Shown: positions 11,107 through 21,514 of the stretch, in pieces
How positions within the stretch are numbered: the first letter of the stretch is position 1
How the letters are laid out: each line of letters opens with the position of its first letter
Origin: Deinandra increscens subsp. villosa
Lineage: Eukaryota > Streptophyta > Magnoliopsida > Asterales > Asteraceae
Direction: 5' to 3'
Assembly (NCBI GenBank): GCA_039602395.1
Contig: JBCNJP010000009.1
Location: forward strand, 3,149,528-3,213,527
DNA: 64,000 nt
Made by a program: the position numbers and the translations under genes
The notes under the pieces: model-generated
Seen by the model: the letters and a program-made list of their open reading frames with translations, nothing else
What the model was told of the DNA's origin: nothing
Database searches by the model: none

Positions 11107-11254
11107 GTAGAAAGTTAAATGCTACTAAGTGAGCCATACGATGAGTACAACAACACTTCAATATCATCTGATAACAGCGGACCAAGGGCCTTGAATACCA
11201 TGATGTACATTCATGTTATCATACACACCCACTCAAACTTAGCTAACTAGCATT

Positions 11255-12373
11255 TCAGCCAATTCCAATAGACTTCACACAGTTAATAAATTTTGAACCT
11301 GGCAATGCTTTTGTAAACACATCAGCCCAGTTCTGATTTGTGTTCACATACTCTACTAGCACTTCACCAGAATCTATCACTTCCCTTATAAAGTGATATC
11401 TCACATTGATGTGCTTTGTTCTCTCATGGAATACCCCGTTCTTTGAGAGAGCAATAGCACCCTGGTTATCACACTTGATACAAGTATCAGCAACTTCTAT
11501 TCCCAGCTCTGCAATGAACCTAGATAACCACAATGCCTCTTTCACAGCCTCAGTCAAAGCCATGTACTCAGCCTCTGTGCTAGACAATGCAACCACACAC
11601 TGCAGAGTTGCTTTCCAACTAACTATACTTCCAAATAACAAGAAAACATAGCCAGTGACAAACCTATACTTGTCCAAATCTTTTGCAAAATCAGAATCTA
11701 CAAATCCTAGTATATTCTCTGATTTATCACTGGTTCTACCAAACCAAATACCTGCAGTTTGTGTACCAGCCAAGTACCTCAAAACCCATTTCACAGCCTG
11801 CCAATGTGCCTTTCCTGGGTTTGATAAAAACCTGCTCACAACACTTACTCCAAAGCTGATGTCTGGCCTTGTGCATACCATAAGAAACATCAGACTCCCA
11901 ACAACTTGTGCATAAGGTACTCTATCCATCTCTTGCAACTCTGCTTCAGTCTTTGGACTGTCTTTAGATGACAATTTAAAATGAGTAGCAAATGAGGTTC
12001 TAACAGGCTTACAACCCTCCATACCATAAGACTTCAGAATCTTCCTTATATATGAACCCTGTGACAACTTTAAAGTTCTATCAGTCCTATTTCTCTCTAT
12101 CTCCATTCCTATGATCTTCTTAGCATCTCCTAACTCTTTCATGTCAAATTCTTGACTTAGCATGCTAATTATATCTTTGATTACACTTAAATCCTTTCCT
12201 GCAATCAACATATCATCCACATACAGAAGAAGATAGACCCTACTCCCTGAGCTACACTCCCAAAAGTACACACAGGCATCATATTCACTTCTGACAAATC
12301 CTAAACTAATGATATAATCATTGAACCTTCTATACCACTGCCTAGGACTCTGTTTTAAACCATACAAGGACCT
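11255..12373 (-). pseudogene. Copia pol, RT C-terminal half and RNase H
   Basis: An open stretch begins YGLKQSPRQWYRRF, includes the RT active site YVDDML (about 12205-12225), the MDRVPYAQVVGSLM block and the RNase H region with ALSSTEAEYMAL and KHINVRYHF. It joins the upstream part in the same frame through one TAG (12374-12376), where related proteins have a sense codon. It ends close to the 3' LTR as expected. Without the nonsense codon and the upstream lesions it would be the C-terminal end of the Copia polyprotein. Confidence 0.9.
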
Positions 12374-13569
12374 CTACAATTTGCATACATATTCCTCCTT
12401 ACCTAACTCAACAAATCCCTTAGGTTGATATATATATATGTCCTCTTCTAAATTTCCATGCAAAAATGCAGTTTTAACATCTAACCGCACTAACTCTAAG
12501 TCCTGTATAGCAACCAAATTCAACATAATCCTAATTGATGTGTGCTTAACAACAGGAGAGAATACCTCTTGATAATCTATCCCTGCCTTTTGAGTATATC
12601 CCTTAGCCACAAGTCTAGCTTTGTACCTAGGCTTACCTCCATTTACACCCTCTTTCAACTTATACAACCATTTGCATGCTATCACCTTTGCATCAGCTGG
12701 CTTCTTGACAAGAACCCAAGTTTTGTTTACCTTAAGAGACTCAAACTCCTCTAACATAGCCTTCATCCATTCCTCTTTGTCTTCAGAATCTAAGGCATCC
12801 TTAAATGACAAAGGTTCATGAACACATTCCATTTCTGCAGCAGCAAATGCAAATGCAGAAATGTCTTCTTCAGATCTATATCTCACAGGCTTGAATATGG
12901 TTCGTCTAGACCTATCTCTAGCCAGCTGATAGCTATTCCCACTACTACTAGTGTTACCTAAATCTGGTGTATTAATTTGACAACTAGAACCTGGCGAAAC
13001 TAAAGTTTGTTCAACCTGTTCATGATCACTAAAGTGCTCAATATTCTGAGTTATTTCTTCTTGAGGTTTATTCTTCTCCTTAAGCAACTCCACCTCACTC
13101 AGAACATCACTAATACTATTAGAATCCTGCACTTCTTTCTCCTGAGATTTACCTATGAAGTCTTTGTACATGACATCTTCTTTCCAGGTTACATCTTTAC
13201 TAATGATCACCTTTTGCCTATCACCATCTAGTCTCCAAAACTTATATCCTTTAACTCCTAAAGAACATCACTAATACTATTAGAATCCTGCACTTCTTTC
13301 TCCTCAGATTTACCTATTAAGTCTTTGTACATGACATCTTCTTTCCAGGTTACATCTCTACTAATGATCACCTTTTGCCTATCACCATCTAGTCTCCAAA
13401 ACTTATATCCTTTAACTCCTAAAGGATATCCCAAGAAAACACATTTGACAGCTCTATTATCTAATTTCCCTTGCTTAACATGGGCATAAGCTAGAGAACC
13501 AAAAACTTTAAGATCCTTATATGCAGGCTTCTGTCCACTCCAAACTTCCATTGGACTTTTCATTCCTAT
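12374..13569 (-). pseudogene. Copia pol, integrase C-terminus to RT N-terminus, broken
   Basis: From the Gypsy insertion site leftwards it encodes the end of integrase (SPMEVWSGQKPAYKDLKVFG), the linker, and the RT start with WKLVKK-like and YKARLVAKGYTQKAG motifs. A 161-bp tandem duplication (13101-13422) shifts the frame because 161 is not a multiple of three. The piece ends at the TAG at 12374-12376. The other half of integrase resumes at 24194, on the far side of the Gypsy element. Confidence 0.9.
13101..13422. repeat. 161-bp direct tandem duplication inside Copia pol
   Basis: 13101-13261 and 13262-13422 are almost identical, with three or four substitutions visible. The second copy puts pol out of frame. 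Replication slippage or a reverse-transcription jump are both plausible origins. Confidence 0.9.
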
Positions 13570-13929
13570 TGTGACGACCCTAAAACTTTTGCTTTCTTTC
13601 CCCAGCAAATATAGCAACGACGACAGCCGAGGCTGCGAACGCTACGACGCAAGAATAATTTTCGGGACGAAAATTCCAATTACAAGGGGATGATGTGACA
13701 TCCGAGAATTTCAAGGTTTACTTCCATTAGACAAACTCCGTTAGTTACATTATAAGTGTTAACTTAGTAACTAATGCTTAACTAGGCCGAATACGTCCAC
13801 GACCTTTGGTTGATCACCGAACCTGTCCATATGTGTTTACTTATTTTATTGCCACTATGTGAAATTATGTGCAACGTGTTTACTGAATTAATTGTGTAAA
13901 TTGGTCACTTTTGGTTTCCAGCGAAACTA

Positions 13930-13960
13930 CCGGGCGAAACTGTAGTGTCGCCCGGTAGCC
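13930..13960 (+). promoter_or_regulatory. Hairpin ccgggcga...tcgcccgg in U3
   Basis: An 8-bp perfect inverted repeat flanks aactgtagtg about 90 nt upstream of the TATA box. The same structure recurs in the 3' LTR at about 21878-21903. Its role is unknown; a protein-binding or cruciform site is possible. Confidence 0.6.
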
Positions 13961-14038
13961 AGCTAAACTGTTTGACTTGCATGAGTTCAGAGCCAGTTTC
14001 GCTTGGCCAGCGAAACTGCCAGCGAAACTAGGCCCTGA

Positions 14039-14047
14039 TATATAATA
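14039..14047 (+). promoter_or_regulatory. TATA box of the Gypsy 5' LTR
   Basis: tatataata is followed within about 35 nt by a C/A-rich start-like region (cattccacacaaaacacac), matching an LTR U3/R boundary. The same motif sits near 21984 in the 3' LTR and in reverse near 7325 in the solo LTR. Confidence 0.6.
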
Positions 14048-14542
14048 ACATAAAACCCTAGAGATCCCATTTTTGCCTCATTCCACACAAAACACACACA
14101 CACTCTCCATCTTTTCTCCTGGAAATCTGGTCAGCCGAGAATCACACCGAGCCATCGAGATCTCAGCCCCGAACCATCATCCATTGAGCTTGGAGATCGA
14201 ATCGTGAGTCCCAAAACCATACTTTATGCATTTTCTATGTGTTTTACTATAAAGCATGCTTGAATCTTCATGTAATCACTTGATCTTCTGATATGTTGCT
14301 TAGGGATGCTAGATCTATCATAAAGTCAGTAACTTTACGTGTAAACTCAAACCATAATGAAGATTTATGCTAGATTAGGTCATTTTAGGTTTAAAATGCA
14401 TTTTTGGTGATTTGATGATAAAAATCCATGTTTAAGGTGTTAAAGCTTACTGATTTATGTTGGTAAATGTCTATGTATGCTAGATAATGAATTACATGAA
14501 ATATGGAAGCTGTTAGATTGATTTTTAGGCTGATTTACGTGT

Positions 14543-14865
14543 TTTTCGCGACCAGCGAAACTGTACTGTTCTCTGGGCGAAATTGCTTAGCGAAATTATG
14601 TATATCTTCATCCAGCGACACTATGGAGCGAAACTGTAGTGTCGCCGGGTAAACCAACCAGATCTGTCCGAACGAAACTACCGAGCGAAATTCCCTGAAC
14701 GAAAGTTCAAACCAGTTTCGGGCGAAACTAGGCTAGCGAAACTGTGTCAACAGTTTCGAGCGAAACTAGCCTAGCGAAACTGTGTCATCGGGTATTGCCT
14801 AGCGAAAGTGCTGCCCGTGCACACAGCGAAACTGCCTAGCGAATCTATGCTAGCGAAACTGTGAC
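14543..14865 (+). repeat. GCGAAA(C) motif array in the LTR
   Basis: About fifteen copies of GCGAAA / ACGAAA, most within ctagcgaaactgtg-like units, lie in roughly 320 bp downstream of the TATA box, at irregular 12-35-nt spacing. A smaller cluster is at 13918-14032. The copies are repeated in the 3' LTR (22488-22808) and on the opposite strand in the solo LTR. Confidence 0.85.
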
Positions 14866-16189
14866 CAGACCTAAACCCAAACTTGTGCAACTTACTTGAA
14901 TGCTATGCTATGACCTACATGATTATGCTATGATGAAACATGTTTGATTTCTGATTTATGTGAACCCTTGTTTATGATCAACCATTGGTGTCGTGTGTCG
15001 GTATGTCGAGTCGTAGTTCCAACGTGCTATGTTATGGGCCATAGTGACGTTAAGTAAAGATTAGACATAAAACTAATACTTAAGACCTAAACATGTTCAT
15101 AGGTCTTCATTAAGCAATACTTGGATTAATTAACAAGTGTAGCTGAGCAACATAAGGTGAGTTTCACAAACCCTTTAATTGTGAGCCCGTTTGGGTCATA
15201 ACGAACATACTAAACGGAAAACAACGCTGACATTTTGAGGTATCGCCTTGGGATTTTGAATGAAATCCGCAACCAACAATTCGATAACACTTGGGATTTC
15301 AAAGGAAATCCGGAACAACCATTTTGACACTTAAACTCTTTTTAGGATTTCAAATGAAATCCAGAATAAACGTTTTTAATATGACTAGTGTAGGTTAAAG
15401 TCTAAACCAAATGATATCACATGATTTCTAAGGATGCCTTGAAACTAAAAAGTCCTCAACAATTTAGTACCATTAATTTGTGAAGCGAGGGGATGTTGGG
15501 TAGATCTACTGAGGGTTGACAACCCTGCTCCGCGGTACACAAATGTGTAGCCAACCGGTTGGAGGCCGAAGGGAGTACAATATCAGCCTATTTTAGTTGT
15601 GGGTCCCACGAGGAACACAACTGGAGGCACAAACCATCGGCAAATGCCGAACTCTGTTACGTCAGCTTTGGTACGAACTTCCTTAGTGCATGGAAACCGG
15701 ATTAGCTACCCGCGATATCGGTTGACCGCTTTAACTTTTACTTAACTAGTGCATATTCGGTAATTCAACACTTGGAAAAGTTTGCAAAGCTAATACTTAT
15801 TATATGTTGATACATACGCTTATGAGACCGGGCCAATGCATGACATGCCCACCGTGAACTCACCAACCGTTAGGTTGACACTTGTGTGGTTTTCACTTTT
15901 GCAGATCGTTGAGGAGTATCCGCTGGAGGTTGGCATGGCACATGAAGATGTTCTTCTTTCATTTAAAACTAAACTGGGATTTCTAAACAATGATTTTGTA
16001 AAGCACGTGGTTAGTGCTAAGTTACTGATGTTTTATTCCGCTGCGTAACTTTTGAAACTGTTTTATGATGAATGTTTGAATTATACTCTGATTCGTTTAG
16101 TATTTGTAACTAATGGTTGTGGTCCTGGTCTGGTCGCACCCCTTAACGGTATAAACACCGTTAGTGGTTAATTTGGGGGTGTGACAGAT

Positions 16190-16201
16190 TGGTATCAGAG
16201 C
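16190..16201 (+). promoter_or_regulatory. Gypsy primer binding site (tRNA-iMet)
   Basis: tggtatcagagc lies 3 nt after the 5' LTR end and matches the 3' end of plant initiator methionine tRNA. Confidence 0.95.
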
Positions 16202-16736
16202 CATAAGTTGCAGAGAACTGGAATCATTTTGAAAAACGATTTGGAAACTGCAACTTGAAACCTTAGTTACAAACGAACCAACAAATTCCCAAAACAAAAT
16301 TTTTACGTGCCAACCTGGGATACTCGCTCTGCTGTGTAAGTAAATACTTCATATGTATATATATCTATATAAATATATATATATACCGTGTCTAGGTAGT
16401 CTAACGGAAAACCTTAGGAAAATTTTCACACACGAATACGAAACGCGAACACTAATACGCACACTATTCGGGGGAAAGCGACAACGAAATGATGCTACAC
16501 GCTACGTCCTGATTTCTACTACGAAGACTACGCCGACGGTGACTTTTATGGGAAAGCCGACTTTCGACGATAGCTACTTACGACTCACGACGTTCTCCGA
16601 CGACGCCTCGATTTTACACGAAATTTTTTTCTGGACTAATAGTGGGATAACGGGAAAATGGTTAATATACATATTATGGGATATGTATAAAGTATAACTG
16701 TGACTGAACACTGGCTACTTTAAACTGTCCAGCAAG
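16202..16736 (+). other. Gypsy untranslated leader
   Basis: The 535 nt between PBS and gag start contain an AT microsatellite-like run (16350-16385) and small open frames with no recognisable product. It would form the 5' UTR and packaging region of the genomic RNA. Confidence 0.7.
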
Positions 16737-19700
16737 ATGTCTGGAAGAGGACACGGGAGGAGCAACATTAACATGACGTCTGCACAACTACAAGCTATGA
16801 TTAACGAGCACGTGCAAGCCGCTGTGGCAGCCGTCCAAGCTGCGTACGCCGCCCAGGGTAAATATTATGCCGGTTAAGGCACAAAATAATTGTATTTTGA
16901 CCTGTTTAAACTTAAAACCCGAACTATTTATTGTATCAGGAAACCACCATCACTGCACGTTTAAGTCCTTCATGGACTGCAAGCCACTAACATTTTCCGG
17001 CGAGGAAGGAGCGGTGGGACTCCTTAGGTGGATCGAGAAGTCTGAGAAGGTCTTCTCTATGTGCAACTGCCCGGCTGAGAACAAGGTGAAATTTGCGACT
17101 GGTACCTTCGAAGGAGCTGCTCTCTCCTGGTGGAACGCCGAAATTCAAATGGTCGGGGTAAATGCAGCGAATGACATGGAATGGGAAGCATTCAAGGAAC
17201 TGATAATGGAGGAGTACTGCCCTCGGGATCAAGTCAAGAAACTGGAGGGAGAATTTCTGAACTCCAAGATGTCTGGATCTGAAATTGAGGAATACACTGC
17301 GCGTTACCACGAGTACGCGGTGCTATGTCCGACAATGGTTGATGCTGAATTGAAGCGCATTGAGCGTTATCTGGAGGGTCTCGCACCCCAAATCAAGAGC
17401 TTGGTGACAGCCAGCAATCCAACAACTGTACAGCAAGCCATCCGCCTGGCTCATAAGTTAACTGATCAGGAGATTGAGAGGGGTACTCTACCCGCAAAGG
17501 CCTCTGAGAAGACTGCCTTAAGTGGCAAGCGTAAGGCTGAAGAAGAAGCTCCAGCAACTTCTGTGAACAATCAAACTGTCGGGAATCAATCTGGGAGATC
17601 CTCTAACTCCCAATATCAGAACAAGCGATCTGACAACACAAGGTCCAATTTCAACAATGGCAGCAACAGTGGGAGTAACAATCGCCAAGGTGGGAATGGA
17701 AACTACAAGGGTAAAGCCCCGTATTGCAACAAGTGCGGGAAACATCACAATGGCATGTGTAGCAAGGTCCTGGAATGTGGAAGGTGTGGTAAACTGGGGC
17801 ATGAAGCCAACAACTGCTGGACCAACTTGCAAAAGTTGAACAGCAACGGTCAGAACCAAGGTGGCAATAACAACAACAGGGGAAACGGAAACAACCGCAA
17901 CGGGCAAGGGAACAATCAGAACAACAACAATGGTGGAGCCCGTGGCTGTTATGAATGTGGCGCGCAAGGCCACATGAGGAAAGATTGCGCGCAATTGCGC
18001 AGGCAAGGGAATGGTAACAATGGCAACGGTGGAAACCAGGGCAACGGAAATGGTAATGGTGGGAACGGAAATGGTGGGAATGGTAGAGGTCGTGCCTTCG
18101 TCATGGGTCAAGGGGAAGCTCGCAACGACACCAACGTGATTAATGGTAAATTTATATTGAATGGTTTCTTTGCTACTGTATTGTTTGATTCAGGTGCTGA
18201 GAAAAGCTTTATATCCACTAAATTTGCTAAGTTAATTAACGCTAAACCAATTGCCTTAGATGCTAAGTATGTGGTAGAGCTAGCAAATGGTAAACTTCAT
18301 GATACGACTCAAATAGTAAAGGACTGTAAGTTAGAACTAGCTGGCCATACGTTAGGAATCGATCTTATGCCTTTCCCGATTGGTAGTTTTGATGTCATAG
18401 TAGGAATGGACTGGTTATCTGAAAACCGAGCCGAAATCTTATGTCAAGAAAAAGTGGTTCGTATCCCACTCAAAAATGGTGAAGTGTTAACAGTTCAAGG
18501 TGAGAAAGGTGGAACAGTAACCGGTATTATTTCGTTTCTCAAGGCTCAAAAGTGCCTTCGTAAAGGTCACATCGCGATCCTTGCAAACGTCACTGACACG
18601 ACACTTCCCAAGCGTAGAATCGACGACTACCCGATAGTCCGCGACTTCCAAGATGTATTTCCTGAAGATCTGCCTGGTTTGCCTCCATTTCGACAAGTCG
18701 AGTTTGGAATCGATTTAGCTCCTGGAGCCGCTCCGATTGCACGCGCACCTTACCGTTTGGCGGTAAGCGAACTCAACGAACTCTCTTCACAACTTCAAGA
18801 GTTACTCGACAAAGGATTTATTCGTCCAAGTTCGTCTCCATGGGGAGCACCGGTATTGTTTGTTAAGAAGAAGGATGGAACGTTCCGAATGTGTATAGAC
18901 TATCGAGAGCTTAACAAGGTTACGATCAAGAATCGGTATCCACTTCCTCGAATCGACGATCTCTTCGACCAGCTACAAGGTTCGAGCTACTTCTCAAAGA
19001 TTGATCTACGGTCTGGATATCACCAACTTCGTGTTCGAGATGAAGATGTCCCCAAGACTGCTTTCAGAACTCGCTATGGCCATTACGAGTTTTTGGTTAT
19101 GCCGTTTGGGCTAACTAATGCGACTGCTGTATTTATGGATCTGATGAATCGAGTGTGCAAGCCATACCTCGATAAGTTTGTGATAGTTTTCATTGACGAT
19201 ATTCTAATCTATTCCAAGACAAAAGAAGAGCACGAGAGACATCTACGACTTATCTTGGATTTACTCCGCAAGGAACAGCTTTATGCTAAGTTTTCGAAAT
19301 GCGATTTTTGGATTCGCGAAGTCCAGTTCCTTGGACACATTGTTGATCAGAATGGAATTCATGTCGACCCAGCTAAAGTGGAAGCCATCAAGAATTGGTC
19401 TACTCCAAGAGCGCCGACCGAAATCCGACAATTTTTGGGACTTGCCGGATATTACCGAAGATTCATCAAGGGTTTCTCGCAGATAGCCCAACCCTTAACA
19501 GCTTTAACGCACAAAGGAGTGCAATACAGATGGGGTGAAAAAGAGGAACACGCGTTTAAAACTCTTAAGGATATGTTATGTTCAGCTCCGATTCTCGCGT
19601 TGCCCGATGGGGTTGACGACTTTGTAGTCTACTGTGATGCATCCATCCAAGGACTCGGTTGCGTGTTGATGCAACGGGATAAAGTGATTGCCTATGGGTC

Positions 19701-21021
19701 CAGGCAACTGAAGGACACTGAGAAGAATTATACAACGCATGATTTGGAATTGGGAGCTGTTGTTCATGCACTCAAGATTTGGAGACATTACCTCTACGGA
19801 ACAAAGTGCACAATATTTACCGACCACAAAAGCTTACAGCACATCTTTGATCAGAAGGATCTCAACATGCGACAACGACGGTGGGTCGAGCTACTGAATG
19901 ATTATGACTTAGCAATCAAATATCACCCGGGAAGAGCCAATGTTGTGGCTGATGCATTAAGTCGAAGGGAGTACGAAAAGCCTCGACGAGTACGAGCGCT
20001 GCAACTTACCATTCACACGGGATTGCCGGATCGGATCCGCGATGCCCAACAAGAAGCCCTAAAAGAAGAAAACTTCGCAGCTGAAGCACTGCGTGGTGTA
20101 GATGGTAACTCTGAGGTTAAGACTGACGGACTCAGGTATTACAATGACAGAATTTGGGTTCCTTTACTGGGAAATCTCCGTGAACTCGTGATGGACGAGG
20201 CTCACAAGTCAAGGTATTCGGTGCACCCTGGATCGGATAAAATGTACCAAGATTTGAAGAGCTTGTATTGGTGGCCGAATATGAAAGCCGACATTGCGCG
20301 ATTTGTGGCTAAGTGCTTAACATGCTCAAGAGTGAAGATTGAATACCAAAAGCCTTCTGGGCTATTACAGCAACCAAAGATCCCAGAATGGAAATGGGAG
20401 GATATCTCAATGGACTTTGTAACGGGATTACCTCATCGATCGAATCGACCAGATGCGATTTGGGTTATCATTGATCGATTAACCAAATCTGCACATTTTA
20501 TCCCGATGAAGGAAAATGACAATATGGATAAGTTGACAAGGCTGTACATTGACCGAATTGTGGCACGTCATGGAGTGCCTAAGACTATTATCTCCGATAG
20601 AGATCCTCGATTTACTTCCCGCTTGTGGCAATCTATGCAAGAAGCGCTGGGAACCAGACTGAATATGAGTACAGCCTATCACCCGCAGACCGACGGTCAG
20701 ACGGAAAGAACTATTCAGACTTTGGAAGACATGCTCCGAGCTTGCGTTCTCGACTTCGGTAAGGATTGGGAGGCTCACCTTCCGTTGGTGGAGTTCTCCT
20801 ACAACAACAGTTATCATACAAGTATCGGTGCAGCACCTTTTGAAGCGCTTTATGGCAGAAAATGTAGATCGCCCGTGTGTTGGGCCGAAACAGGTGAGAA
20901 GGGACTCACCGGACCGGAAATCATTCATGATACAACGGAACGAATTATTCAAATCAGAAAGCGGATAGCCGCAACACGTGACAGACAAAAGAGCTATGCC
21001 GACAAACGCCGTAACCTTTGA
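16737..21021 (+). CDS. Gypsy gag-pol polyprotein (frameshifted near its end)
   Basis: Starting at ATG 16737 (MSGRGHGRSN) and removing a candidate 82-nt intron (16858-16939), the frame runs about 1400 codons. Order: gag with the LLRWIEK and WWN motifs; CCHC knuckles CGRCGKLGHEANNC (about 17778) and CYECGAQGHMRKDC (about 17948); aspartic protease DSGAEKSF (18187); RT with YRELNKVTIKNRYP and the FIDDIL catalytic site (19189); RNase H with YCDAS and TDHKSL; integrase zinc finger HPGSDKMYQD...CLTC; and the D,D,E core with MDFVTGLP and ISDRDPRF. A one-base loss near 21010-21018 terminates the frame at 21019-21021 after KRRNL, where the family continues into the GPY/F region. This would block production of the last 150 residues in cis. 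Confidence 0.93.
16858..16939 (+). other. Candidate intron within gypsy gag
   Basis: 82 nt, AT-rich, beginning gtaaat after cccagg and ending tgtatcag before gaaacc. It contains an in-frame stop (taa about 16874). Removing it joins the N-terminal gag exon (frame of ATG 16737) exactly in phase to the long downstream frame. Alternatives are an insertion or an independent start at a downstream codon. Confidence 0.55.
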
Positions 21022-21479
21022 AGTTCGAAGTAGGCGACATGGTACTATTGAAGGTATCTCCCTGGAAAGGTGTGATACGCTTCGGAAAGCGTGGAAAGTT
21101 GAATCCTCGCTATATTGGTCCTTTTGAAATCATTGGGGAAGTAGGCCCAGTGGCCTACCGATTACAACTCCCTGCTGAACTCGATGGAGTTCACAATGTG
21201 TTTCATGTTTCTAACCTAAAGAAATGTCTGGCTGAAGACACTGAAATAATTCCTTTGGAGGAATTGGAAATTGATGAACATTTGAGATTCATTAGGCAAC
21301 CAGTAGAAATCATGGGACGCGAGGAGAAAGCCCTAAAACGTAGCAAGATTCCAATCGTCAAGGTTCGATGGAACTCAAAGCGTGGACCTGAATATACTTG
21401 GGAACGAGAGGATCAAATGAAGAAAAAGTATCCTCACTTGTTCGAGCAAACGTCCACAGAAACTCAAGGTATGATTTAA
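21018..21479 (+). CDS. Gypsy integrase C-terminus with chromodomain-like end
   Basis: Continuation of pol in the next frame after the frameshift. It encodes the GPY/F-type segment (LNPRYIGPFEI, near residues 33-43), the NVFHVSNLKK motif, and a terminal chromodomain-like block with VRWNSK, TWERED and PHLF. It has no start codon of its own in the right place, so it would only be made with the frame restored or by frameshifting. It ends 35 nt before the 3' LTR. Confidence 0.85.
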   Translation: MKFEVGDMVLLKVSPWKGVIRFGKRGKLNPRYIGPFEIIGEVGPVAYRLQLPAELDGVHNVFHVSNLKKCLAEDTEIIPLEELEIDEHLRFIRQPVEIMGREEKALKRSKIPIVKVRWNSKRGPEYTWEREDQMKKKYPHLFEQTSTETQGMI

Positions 21480-21504
21480 TTTTGGGGACCAAAATTCCTG
21501 TAAC

Positions 21505-21514
21505 AGGAGGAGGA
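21505..21514 (+). promoter_or_regulatory. Gypsy polypurine tract
   Basis: aggaggagga lies directly against the 3' LTR start (tgtgacgacc at 21515). Confidence 0.85.

Larger units (their letters stand above)
13570..16186 (+). repeat. Gypsy 5' LTR
   Basis: 2617 bp with tgtgacgac...ggtgtgaca termini. It contains an internal LTR-start-like tgtgacatcc at about 13692 preceded by a purine tract, a TATA box near 14039 and two clusters of GCGAAA motifs. It differs from the 3' LTR mainly by lacking 62 bp near 15250. Confidence 0.95.

Noticed and set aside
15836..16048. 70-codon open frame, repeated at 23843-24055
   Set aside because: Present twice only because it lies in both LTRs of the young Gypsy; no recognisable domain, and the copies are too recent for conservation to mean anything.
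17518..18111. 197-codon minus frame
   Set aside because: Antisense of the Asn/Gly-rich gag zinc-knuckle region; composition artefact.
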